Source: Leptospira sp. GIMC2001 (GTDB lineage: Bacteria > Spirochaetota > Leptospiria > Leptospirales > Leptospiraceae). From it: a DNA stretch of 64,000 nt. A model generated the notes under the pieces. That model was not told where the DNA came from, did not search any database, and saw nothing but the letters and a program-made list of their open reading frames with translations. Shown here piece by piece: positions 1 through 7,776 of the stretch. The translations under genes and the position numbers were made by a program. The DNA is taken from NCBI RefSeq assembly GCF_028462125.1, contig NZ_CP115468.1:3527559-3591558 (forward strand), written 5' to 3'. Positions within the stretch are counted from its first letter, which is position 1. Every line of letters starts with the position of its first letter.

Positions 1-903
1 GTTGATAAGAATAGCAAGATTCAAAATAAAGATGAGATTTTAAAAGATGCACAAAAAAATATAAAGGTCGAAGTATCAAAACTGGAACTAACGGGTGAAT
101 CTCTCAAGGGTGTATTTGAATATCCAGGTATTAAAGATTGGGATGCCTTCCTAAAAGAATTCTATAAACACAAGGAAATTAAGACAGGCGAAAAACTGAA
201 CCTCGAAATCTACGACAAGTTTTGTCGGGAATACTTCAAAATATCTAAGCAAAATAAACAACACCAAAAAGTGAGAAAGATATTCAGTCTTCCAGTTATT
301 GACAATCCGTCAGGTGGATTTAGAATAAAAAGGAAAAATTATGATGGAACGGAGATTTATCAAGTAGCAACTGCTGATGACGGGTATGCTGCGGGATTTC
401 CTGCCATTGATGGAAATGTGGAAATCCATAATAGTAAAATTGGGATAGCTTTACCAGGTTTAGAAAAAGTAGAAAGCATTTCAACATTGCAAAATAAAAA
501 TAATCCTTCAGATGAATTTGTGTTCATGGATGATTGGAGAGAAATTGATGTTTCAGGAATTGAAAATGTAATGAGACTCTGCATACAACCTAACTCATTA
601 CCACGTGCTAGGATTTACGCTGAGGTGGATATTAAGGACTTTAAAAAGGTCTGTGAAAACATAGACTCTCTAAGCATATATAAAATACCGCAAGTTTTAA
701 AACTTAAAGATGGCATTAAAATATCAGATAATTTTAAAATTTTAAAGGAACCTAGGGGAGACATTCGCGCGAAATTAATTGATTCCCCCAAAGGGATTAT
801 AGGCATTGAATTTATCATTCAATCCACAGATAAAACAATTAGCGAACTCTACAATTCTGGCAAACCGATAGGATCCCCTTATGAGACACCTGACAGTAAT
901 TAA
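1..903 (+). CDS. cas9: Cas9, C-terminal part (type II-B-like), cut by left edge
   Basis: This is the last ~300 residues of a Cas9-type effector; the RuvC and HNH parts would lie left of the window. The frame is open from base 1 to the TAA at 901-903, so the GTG at 271 is internal and not a start. The visible part would be the WED/PAM-interacting region; it includes the basic stretch SLPVIDNPSGGFRIKRKN. The call rests largely on context: cas1 begins inside its 3' end, cas2 and cas4 follow, and a tracrRNA plus an array whose repeat ends in CAACTGAAAC lie downstream. That is the cas9-cas1-cas2-cas4 layout of subtype II-B. Type V-A also carries cas1, cas2 and cas4 but has no tracrRNA and a different gene order. 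Whether the missing N-terminus is intact cannot be seen. Confidence 0.82.
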   Translation, partial: VDKNSKIQNKDEILKDAQKNIKVEVSKLELTGESLKGVFEYPGIKDWDAFLKEFYKHKEIKTGEKLNLEIYDKFCREYFKISKQNKQHQKVRKIFSLPVIDNPSGGFRIKRKNYDGTEIYQVATADDGYAAGFPAIDGNVEIHNSKIGIALPGLEKVESISTLQNKNNPSDEFVFMDDWREIDVSGIENVMRLCIQPNSLPRARIYAEVDIKDFKKVCENIDSLSIYKIPQVLKLKDGIKISDNFKILKEPRGDIRAKLIDSPKGIIGIEFIIQSTDKTISELYNSGKPIGSPYETPDSN

Positions 904-1873
904 CGCTGGATCACATTTAAAATTGGACGGTGGTCTTCTGTTGATCATGGAAGGCTCTGATCTTATCAAAGAAGTCCCTCTCAATCGAGTTAAATCTGTC
1001 ACTGTACTTAATCGAGGAGTTTCTCTGACAAGTAATTTAGTGCAAAGTTTTTCAGATAGGGGGATTCGTCTTTTTATTCAGGATTTCAGAAAGAGGCATA
1101 CTGCTTGTATCTCTGGAACTCATCAGCATGCAGTGGTGGCAATTCGCAAGAAGCAATTTGAGATGATAGAATCCAAATCTGAAACGATTGCGAGTTCAAT
1201 TATTTACGGAAAGTTGAGGAACCAAAGAGCGGTACTTTCATATTTCTCAAAATATTTCCAAACTGAAAAAACTGAGAAGTATGAAGAATTAAAAAATACT
1301 TCGGAAGAATTATTAGTACTATCGAATCGATTAATTGAATCCTCAAATTCTAACGAGCCAGATTGGAGAAATCGGATCCTAGGTTACGAAGGAAGAGGAG
1401 CCGCTATTTATTGGAAGACTATTTCTAACACAGATCTCGGTGGAAATAGCTTCAAATCTCGAACAGGACGAGGAGCTATAGAAATTACAAATCAAGCACT
1501 GAACTTGGGATATGCGATCCTTGAGTCTTATGTTTGGAATGCTCTTTCTAATACTGGCATGGAAATATATGCTGGATTTTTGCACACGGACAGACCAGGT
1601 AAGCCGTCCTTGGTTGTGGATTTTATGGAAGAATATAGACCTTGGGTAGTAGATCGATCTGTTATGAAATTAAGGGCTGAATTAAATAAAAAAAAGCAGC
1701 TCGATGATTCATTAAAAAAATCTCTAATTCAAGAAATCCACAAAACATTTCTAAAAAAATATCATTACAAAAAGCAAAAATTAAAACTTGAATCGATTCT
1801 CCAGAAACAAGCGTATCGTTTAGCTGGTTCTTTTTTTGACAAAGAATACAAACCTTACATTTTTAAATGGTAA
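881..1873 (+). CDS. cas1: CRISPR-associated endonuclease Cas1
   Basis: Cas1 is the metal-dependent integrase that, with Cas2, inserts new spacers at the array. The protein is 330 aa, normal for the family. The metal-binding residues are visible: E170 in LGYEGRGA, H235 in GFLHTDRPG, and D247/E250 in VVDFMEEYRP. The N-terminal beta domain (1-85) is followed by the alpha-helical catalytic domain. The ATG at 881 overlaps the cas9 3' end by 23 bp, which suggests translational coupling; no better start exists downstream. cas2 begins 6 bp after the stop. The frame is intact, so the integrase itself should be functional even though cas4 next door is broken. Confidence 0.95.
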   Translation: MRHLTVINAGSHLKLDGGLLLIMEGSDLIKEVPLNRVKSVTVLNRGVSLTSNLVQSFSDRGIRLFIQDFRKRHTACISGTHQHAVVAIRKKQFEMIESKSETIASSIIYGKLRNQRAVLSYFSKYFQTEKTEKYEELKNTSEELLVLSNRLIESSNSNEPDWRNRILGYEGRGAAIYWKTISNTDLGGNSFKSRTGRGAIEITNQALNLGYAILESYVWNALSNTGMEIYAGFLHTDRPGKPSLVVDFMEEYRPWVVDRSVMKLRAELNKKKQLDDSLKKSLIQEIHKTFLKKYHYKKQKLKLESILQKQAYRLAGSFFDKEYKPYIFKW

Positions 1874-1879
1874 TACAAA

Positions 1880-2176
1880 TTGAATTTATTAAAAGAAATT
1901 GTTGTTATTTATGACATATCAAAGAACAAACCAAGAACCAAGTTATTCAAAGAATTAAAAAATATTGGTCTTCAGAATATTCAAAATTCAGTTTTCTGGG
2001 GACGAGTAAATGAAGCAGAAAAAAGATCAATTCAAAGATTATTCAAAGAACATTTAGATAAAGAAACCGATAAGGCATTTATACTCGAGACTAGACTCTC
2101 GGCACAAATTAAGTTATCCGGATTCGGTTATGGAGATGGTAGTCAATTCGATGAAGAACTATACTACATTGCATAG
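1880..2176 (+). CDS. cas2: CRISPR-associated protein Cas2
   Basis: Cas2 forms the dimer that bridges two Cas1 dimers during spacer integration. The 98-aa product has the ferredoxin-like start VVIYDISKNKPRTKLFKELK and the following QNSVFWG strand typical of the family; the D of YDIS is the conserved aspartate. The start is TTG at 1880, 6 bp after the cas1 stop; there is no in-frame ATG near it. The 3' end overlaps the start of cas4. The frame is complete. Confidence 0.93.
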   Translation: MNLLKEIVVIYDISKNKPRTKLFKELKNIGLQNIQNSVFWGRVNEAEKRSIQRLFKEHLDKETDKAFILETRLSAQIKLSGFGYGDGSQFDEELYYIA

Positions 2177-2326
2177 CTTACCAATCAGCTTATTGAGACA
2201 ATATATATTTTGTCCCAGGATACCATACTATTCGGAACTACTCGGTTTTAATTCAAATGAACCATTGTGGACTGAGCAAGGGCAAAAATTTCATTCGGAC
2301 ATTGAATCACTAATAAAAAGAAGATT

Positions 2327-2335
2327 GCCTTCAAA
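2327..2335. repeat. Target-site duplication, left copy
   Basis: GCCTTCAAA, identical to 3714-3722. It is coding sequence of cas4 duplicated by the insertion. A perfect 9-bp copy indicates a simple, recent transposition event. Confidence 0.9.
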
Positions 2336-2363
2336 GAGCTAGACTCAAAAACCGTTAGGAATT
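2336..2363 (+). repeat. Left terminal inverted repeat of the IS element
   Basis: The 28-bp left end starts GAGCTAGACTC and contains CAAAAACCGTTAG. It pairs with the right end at 3686-3713 at about 22 of 28 positions. Confidence 0.85.
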
Positions 2364-2426
2364 GAAAAAAGCGGAACCCGTCCATAATATAGTTTTGGAC
2401 AACAAAATCATAAAGGGGTTCCACCA

Positions 2427-3683
2427 ATGAAAAATAAAAACACAACCACATCGAATAGTCAATCGAATATTGATAGTTTTCGATCTTTTTTAAAATCAAA
2501 CATAGAAACTGAAATCCGAAAAAAATCCTTAGAATTTATCCAAGAGATCATGGAAGAGGAAATCGAAGCCCTATGCGGAAAAAGATTTAGCCGTAAAGTA
2601 GAAGAAAGTCTAGCATATCGTGCAGGTTCAGAGAATGTTTTTGTTCCAATATTGGGTCAGAAACATAAAATCAAAAAACCAAGAGTCAGAAAATCTGGAC
2701 AAGAAGTTTTACTAGAAAGCTATGCAAATTTAAAATCCGAAGCAGATCTTGGAGAAATTGTTTTCAAACTGATGGTATCTGGTCTAACGACACGGCGATT
2801 TAGAGAATGCTTGAAAGATGTATCTGAGCAACTTGGAGTTTCAAAATCAAAGATATCCAGAGAATTTGTAAATGCTTCTAGAGCACATTTTAACAAACTG
2901 AATACGAGAAAATTTCCAGGCAAAGAATTCTTTTCCATTTTCATTGATGGTATTCATGTAGCGGATGAAGTGATAGTAGTTGTATTAGGTGTAGATAAAG
3001 AAGGACACAAGCATTTTTTGTCGGTGGTACAAGGCTCAAGTGAACATTCTGAAATAGTATTATCTGCTTTAAGGAAACTACAAGATCGTGAAATTTCACT
3101 TACTGAACGGGTTTTGGTTGTCTCAGATGGTTCAAAAGGAATTGAGAAAGGCATTAAGCAATACTTTGGTGAAAACTATGATCACCAAAGGTGTATTTTA
3201 CATAAAATGAGAAATATAAAAGCGTGCTTGCCCAAAGAATATCATGATGAATTTCAAATTGAATATAAAGCAATTTTCAATTTGAATGAATACTCGAAGG
3301 CTAAAGAATCTTTGAAAGCAATGGAACATTGGTTAGGGAATATCAGTGAAACAGCTAAGATGAGTCTGTTAGAAGGTCAAGACAATCTATTGACTTGTCA
3401 TAGAATCCAATTACCAATCGAAATTCGAAAAACATTTCAATCAACGAATCCCATTGATTCAGCCTTTTCACATCCAAGATTTCAAATGAACCGAGTAAAA
3501 AGGTGGCGTAAAAATCGAGACATGACAACACGATGGACAGCAGCTCTCCTATATGCACAAGAGCTTCATTTCAGAAAAGTAAAAGGATACAAAGAAATAG
3601 AAAAATTTCTATCCAATTATTTAGCCAATAAAAAAGTAATTGAAGAAAACTTTACAGAGATGAATATATCTTTATCCGCCTAA
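2427..3683 (+). CDS. IS256-family (Mutator-type) transposase
   Basis: This 418-aa DDE transposase should move the surrounding element. An N-terminal DNA-binding part (1-160) is followed by the RNase H-like core. The expected catalytic positions are D174 (FIDGIHV), D234 (VVSDGSKGI) and the third acidic residue in STNPIDSAF, where D344 replaces the glutamate usually found (TNPIES in relatives). The family C-x2-H signature is present as QRCILHKMRN. The ATG at 2427 is preceded by a GGGG-containing site 11 nt upstream. The frame is complete. The E-to-D change could lower activity, but the clean target duplication shows the element moved recently, unless another copy supplied the enzyme. Confidence 0.93.
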   Translation: MKNKNTTTSNSQSNIDSFRSFLKSNIETEIRKKSLEFIQEIMEEEIEALCGKRFSRKVEESLAYRAGSENVFVPILGQKHKIKKPRVRKSGQEVLLESYANLKSEADLGEIVFKLMVSGLTTRRFRECLKDVSEQLGVSKSKISREFVNASRAHFNKLNTRKFPGKEFFSIFIDGIHVADEVIVVVLGVDKEGHKHFLSVVQGSSEHSEIVLSALRKLQDREISLTERVLVVSDGSKGIEKGIKQYFGENYDHQRCILHKMRNIKACLPKEYHDEFQIEYKAIFNLNEYSKAKESLKAMEHWLGNISETAKMSLLEGQDNLLTCHRIQLPIEIRKTFQSTNPIDSAFSHPRFQMNRVKRWRKNRDMTTRWTAALLYAQELHFRKVKGYKEIEKFLSNYLANKKVIEENFTEMNISLSA

Positions 3684-3685
3684 TT

Positions 3686-3713
3686 GATTTCTAACGGTTT
3701 TTGGGACAATCTC
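3686..3713 (-). repeat. Right terminal inverted repeat of the IS element
   Basis: Read on the minus strand it starts GAGATTGTCCC and contains CAAAAACCGTTAG, the same core as the left end. It begins 2 bp after the transposase stop and is directly followed by the second target-site copy. Confidence 0.85.
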
Positions 3714-3722
3714 GCCTTCAAA
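3714..3722. repeat. Target-site duplication, right copy
   Basis: GCCTTCAAA, identical to 2327-2335. Deleting this copy together with 2336-3713 restores the cas4 frame. Confidence 0.9.
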
Positions 3723-4132
3723 ATTCGGCCTAGCTAATCCAAGATTCGAAAAAAGGATGAATGTTGTTTCCCTTGAACTGAATCTTCATGGGATAGTAGA
3801 CTATACTTTTTATAATGAAGAATACATAATCCCGATCGAATTTAAAATATCCGGAAATAAACCTACTCGTGGGCAAGAACTTCAATTGCTCGCGTATGGG
3901 TATGCTCTTTCGGAAATGAAAAATTTGAAATTTGAAAGGGGGTATTTTCTTTTCGGCAATAACAAAAAGCCTTATTCTGTATTTCCGAGTGAAGAAAAAA
4001 GGAAAGATATTAAAAGAATCGTAAGTCAAATCAGAAATGATCAAATAACGATGTTGCTGCCAGATTCTGCAGCATCGATTGAAAAATGCTCTCAATGCGA
4101 ATTTCTAAATCTTTGCAATGATAGGAATTTTT

Positions 4133-4235
4133 AAAAAAAGTAACTTACTGACCATACGCGCTGTAGAGGGTCAGCCAATCTTACATTTGATTGATTTCAG
4201 TTGTACGAATCTCAATTACAATATGACTTGTTTTC
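4133..4235 (-). ncRNA. tracrRNA of the type II-B-like system
   Basis: 4194-4230 is a degenerate copy of the array repeat in inverted orientation; about 29 of 37 bases match, with blocks TTTCAGTTG and CGAATCTCAA intact. Read on the minus strand it is therefore complementary to the crRNA repeat, i.e. an anti-repeat. Downstream on that strand come a CAATC/GATTG hairpin (4193-4189 with 4180-4176), a CTGACC/GGTCAG hairpin (4174-4169 with 4153-4148) and a run of seven U (4139-4133). The tail containing GACCCUCUACAG resembles the F. novicida tracrRNA as I remember it. The poly-U overlaps the cas4 stop codon. The 5' end is inferred to lie in 4231-4278; no clear promoter could be fixed. Confidence 0.82.
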
Positions 4236-4278
4236 GCAAAATGTCTATCTTTTTTTGCATAATAACAATTTGCGAATT

Positions 4279-4327
4279 GGAAAAAAAGAAAACCCTCCCA
4301 ATCCGCTGTTTGAGGGCTTTGGGAGGG
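4279..4327 (-). terminator. Rho-independent terminator of the CRISPR array transcript
   Basis: A perfect 9-bp stem, CCCTCCCAA (4293-4301) with TTGGGAGGG (4319-4327), is followed on the minus strand by TTTTCTTTTTTT (4292-4281). It starts 3 bp from the last repeat, so it should end a leftward array transcript before the tracrRNA gene. Confidence 0.85.
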
Positions 4328-4329
4328 CT

Positions 4330-7300
4330 CAATCATATTCAGTCTTGAGATTCGATCAACTGAAACTTTTATAGCGCATTCGTATAAGAATTCTAGATCC
4401 CAATCATATTCAGTCTTGAGATTCGATCAACTGAAACTTCCATACGCAAACTTTGAGAGTGCGACAAATGGCCAATCATATTCAGTCTTGAGATTCGATC
4501 AACTGAAACAATATCTATGGCATCGAGCTTCAAGACTTTCCAAACCCAATCATATTCAGTCTTGAGATTCGATCAACTGAAACTGTATCTCTCTCCGCTC
4601 CGCAAAGCGATTTAAAGCAAGCAATCATATTCAGTCTTGAGATTCGATCAACTGAAACCATAAAACCAGCTTTTCTTTATCTCCCTTAAGCCGACAATCA
4701 TATTCAGTCTTGAGATTCGATCAACTGAAACAGATGGGTTGATGATAATAGTTGGTGGTTGGTGTCAATCATATTCAGTCTTGAGATTCGATCAACTGAA
4801 ACCTTTGAGTTTTCTTTGTTCTTCAAGTTTGATTGCAATCATATTCAGTCTTGAGATTCGATCAACTGAAACCATAGTTCGTAACGAATTCCTTTTGATG
4901 CGGATAGCAATCATATTCAGTCTTGAGATTCGATCAACTGAAACCGTAATGTCGCTTTCATAAGATCCAAGCCTAGAACAATCATATTCAGTCTTGAGAT
5001 TCGATCAACTGAAACGAAAGTTTATCGCGAGGAGTTCCTTTTCCTGTTGGCAATCATATTCAGTCTTGAGATTCGATCAACTGAAACTTTGGGTTTTTCG
5101 GTTTTTCTTCTTTGGCAGGTTCACAATCATATTCAGTCTTGAGATTCGATCAACTGAAACATCTTTTTCCCTTTATCATCGACTACACCAAAACAATCAT
5201 ATTCAGTCTTGAGATTCGATCAACTGAAACTATCATCGATCTATATATTCGCTTATGGCATTTCCAATCATATTCAGTCTTGAGATTCGATCAACTGAAA
5301 CGTAGTATAAGATCAGAACATCAACCTGCTGTTCGGTGCAATCATATTCAGTCTTGAGATTCGATCAACTGAAACATACATCAAAGCTACTGAATCCAAT
5401 CAAATGGCTATCCAATCATATTCAGTCTTGAGATTCGATCAACTGAAACATACATCAAAGCTACTGAATCCAATCAAATGGCTATCCAATCATATTCAGT
5501 CTTGAGATTCGATCAACTGAAACTGTTACCTACCCTATGGGATTGGCGAACTTATTACCAATCATATTCAGTCTTGAGATTCGATCAACTGAAACTGTTA
5601 CCTACCCTATGGGATTGGCGAACTTATTACCAATCATATTCAGTCTTGAGATTCGATCAACTGAAACGATCGCAAAGGATCGCACCTTCTGCTTTTATTA
5701 GCAATCATATTCAGTCTTGAGATTCGATCAACTGAAACCGATCAATTACTTTCTTAACAACTACGGATCGACAATCATATTCAGTCTTGAGATTCGATCA
5801 ACTGAAACTATTGTTCGTTGCCTCCTCGAGAATGTCTCTCTCGCAATCATATTCAGTCTTGAGATTCGATCAACTGAAACGTTGCGACCGACTCATTCAC
5901 GAATCCAGCTAATCGGCAATCATATTCAGTCTTGAGATTCGATCAACTGAAACTCGATTAAGCCATCCGGAATAATCCGCTGCTTTGTCAATCATATTCA
6001 GTCTTGAGATTCGATCAACTGAAACGTCGGTGTGATGATTATATTTTGGCTGAAATCATTACAATCATATTCAGTCTTGAGATTCGATCAACTGAAACAA
6101 CCTATATTGATGAAATCACAAAGCTATTTACACAATCATATTCAGTCTTGAGATTCGATCAACTGAAACAAATAACCGCTTCAAAACCGAATCACGATGC
6201 TCTCAATCATATTCAGTCTTGAGATTCGATCAACTGAAACGAAAGGGGGATTTTGGACGAAAATGGGCGAAATCCCAATCATATTCAGTCTTGAGATTCG
6301 ATCAACTGAAACTGAAGATAACCCGATGGGTTGCATCAAACATTTAAACAATCATATTCAGTCTTGAGATTCGATCAACTGAAACTTAGTCTCCGATGCT
6401 TCATAGAACCGACTAACAATCATATTCAGTCTTGAGATTCGATCAACTGAAACAGGATCTTGGATAAGTCAAAAAAGTCGGTTGCGTTCAATCATATTCA
6501 GTCTTGAGATTCGATCAACTGAAACAGATTTCTAGCTCATAAGCGTTTGCGACAAATTTCACAATCATATTCAGTCTTGAGATTCGATCAACTGAAACCG
6601 GCTTTGTCTTCATTCTTTGCGTTCTCTGATTTCCAATCATATTCAGTCTTGAGATTCGATCAACTGAAACGCGGCTGCAAGCCATGTCATACCAGAGTCC
6701 TGAGACAATCATATTCAGTCTTGAGATTCGATCAACTGAAACTCTACGGATGGAATAGCCCAATAACCGCCAAGATCTGCAATCATATTCAGTCTTGAGA
6801 TTCGATCAACTGAAACTTTTAGTTGATTTAAAATAAATCACTATCGCAATCAATCATATTCAGTCTTGAGATTCGATCAACTGAAACATCATTTTATATT
6901 CCTTTACCAGGCAATTAAATTCAATCATATTCAGTCTTGAGATTCGATCAACTGAAACATAACCCGTCGAACTCTCGCTTACTTGCGCCTTTGTCAATCA
7001 TATTCAGTCTTGAGATTCGATCAACTGAAACCGATTCTCGCAAGCTCAATCTCATCGTCAGTTAGTCAATCATATTCAGTCTTGAGATTCGATCAACTGA
7101 AACTTCTAGATCGGTTTTGAAATTAGGGTCATTCTTTTCAATCATATTCAGTCTTGAGATTCGATCAACTGAAACTGGCGGAAAGCCATTTTTACGGATA
7201 TGAGAGAGGCAATCATATTCAGTCTTGAGATTCGATCAACTGAAACAAATAACATTTTCAAAACCGAATCCCGATGCTCTATCAATCATATTCAGTCTTG

Positions 7301-7394
7301 AGATTCGATCAACTGAAACCCTGGTAAAGCAGATTACGAATTAATTGCTGCCTGGAACAATCATATTCAGTCTTGAGATTCGATCAATTAAATT
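4330..7394 (-). CRISPR. CRISPR array, 43 repeats of 37 bp and 42 spacers
   Basis: The 37-bp repeat starts CAATCATATT and ends CAACTGAAAC on the plus strand; repeats look identical except the last (7358-7394), whose end decays to CAATTAAAT. Spacers are 31-38 nt, mostly 33-37. The crRNA strand is inferred to be minus (repeat 5' GTTTCAGTTG) from the tracrRNA anti-repeat and the minus-strand terminator at the left end. Spacers 15 and 16 (5376-5412, 5450-5486) are identical, as are 17 and 18 (5524-5558, 5596-5630). Spacers 26 (6170-6203) and 41 (7247-7282) are the same site with four differences. Short open frames in the array translate the repeat as QSYSVLRFDQLK or IIFSLEIRSTE and are not genes. 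Confidence 0.99.
7358..7394 (-). repeat. Degenerate terminal CRISPR repeat
   Basis: The first 29 bases match the consensus; the last part reads ATTAAAT instead of ACTGAAAC. If the array is read leftward this is the first repeat transcribed. Degenerate repeats at the 5' end of the transcript have been described for some II-B and II-C arrays. Confidence 0.8.
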
Positions 7395-7439
7395 TAAAGA
7401 TGCGAACTCTCGATGCAGAATTAAAAGACATTTTTTAGA

Positions 7440-7485
7440 CCAATTGCACATAATCTTTATTATAACAAAAATAATTCTAAAAAAT
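7440..7485 (-). promoter_or_regulatory. Possible promoter for the leftward array transcript
   Basis: On the minus strand a perfect TATAAT (plus 7459-7464) lies about 65 bp before the degenerate repeat, preceded by a T/A-rich stretch with no clear -35 box. The region is very AT-rich, so a chance match is possible; only its placement makes it worth listing. Confidence 0.35.
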
Positions 7486-7524
7486 AATTTGATTATTAGT
7501 CGGGCCATTATAATATACAGTAAA

Positions 7525-7776
7525 ATGCAAAAAAAGAAAATACTAAATATTCTGAAAACAATTACAATGGAGGAAGCTGAATCGAATATCTATAATTTTT
7601 TTGGAGATGACTTCGACTATAATCTTACTGTGGCTTCTTATATGAAATTTAAAAATATCGATTTGAAAACTGCGAAAGCAATAGTCGACTATGAGAATTC
7701 GCAGCTTGATCAAATGAGAACAGATCAAGAAATCCGATCCAAACTACAACCTCCACAATACAATCCTCATCTCTAA
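7525..7776 (+). CDS. Small hypothetical protein next to the array
   Basis: I do not recognise this 83-aa product. It begins MQKKKILNILKTITMEEAES, is acidic and mostly helical, and has no membrane segment, signal peptide or cysteine. The longer open frame starts inside the last repeat at 7345 and is clearly fortuitous; ATG 7525, with TATAAT-like bases at 7509-7514, is the likely start, with ATG 7567 as an alternative. The short segment around FKNIDLKTAKAIVDYENSQL looks like a helix-turn pair. It is convergent with the MscS gene and overlaps its 3' end by 4 bp. No link to CRISPR function can be shown. Confidence 0.55.
   Translation: MQKKKILNILKTITMEEAESNIYNFFGDDFDYNLTVASYMKFKNIDLKTAKAIVDYENSQLDQMRTDQEIRSKLQPPQYNPHL

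Larger units (their letters stand above)
2336..3713 (+). mobile_element. IS256-family insertion sequence, 1378 bp, inside cas4
   Basis: The ends are imperfect inverted repeats of 28 bp (2336-2363 and 3686-3713) that share the core CAAAAACCGTTAG and match at about 22 of 28 positions. The element is flanked by a perfect 9-bp duplication, GCCTTCAAA (2327-2335 and 3714-3722). Size, 9-bp duplication and a single Mutator/IS256-type transposase gene all fit the family. It lies in the same direction as the cas genes. Confidence 0.93.
2130..4134 (+). pseudogene. cas4: cas4, interrupted by an IS256-family element
   Basis: Cas4 is a RecB-like Fe-S nuclease that trims prespacers and helps select PAM-flanked DNA. 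The 5' part is 2130-2335 and the 3' part 3723-4134. Removing the insertion (2336-3713) and one 9-bp target copy gives an uninterrupted frame of 205 codons. The joined protein keeps every hallmark: the first cysteine in IFCPRIPYY, histidine in LHGIVDYTF, the EFK motif in IPIEFK, the QLLAYGYAL motif, and the C-terminal cysteines CSQCEFLNLC. As it stands, the 5' fragment reads into the element and stops at 2342; the 3' fragment has an ATG at 3757 but lacks the first cysteine. It overlaps cas2; the start may be ATG 2130 or 2151. Loss looks recent because neither half has decayed. Confidence 0.93.

Noticed and set aside
1..903. Left-edge effector as Cas12 (type V)
   Set aside because: A tracrRNA with anti-repeat, the order effector-cas1-cas2-cas4 and the II-B repeat ending all favour Cas9; V-A lacks tracrRNA and has cas4 before cas1.
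4231..4280. A second small RNA (scaRNA-like) beside the tracrRNA, as in F. novicida
   Set aside because: Only about 50 bp remain between anti-repeat and array terminator, with no clear second hairpin set or terminator.
4118..4348. 76-codon plus-strand frame across the tracrRNA region
   Set aside because: It overlaps the anti-repeat, the terminator and the first repeat and has no protein-like character.
4739..6798. Several open frames of 70-83 codons inside the array
   Set aside because: They merely translate the repeat (QSYSVLRFDQLK, IIFSLEIRSTET, RVSVDRISRLNMI) again and again.
7345..7524. N-terminal extension of the small gene after the array
   Set aside because: The first codons are repeat sequence and the rest is AT-rich with no coding look; ATG 7525 is better.
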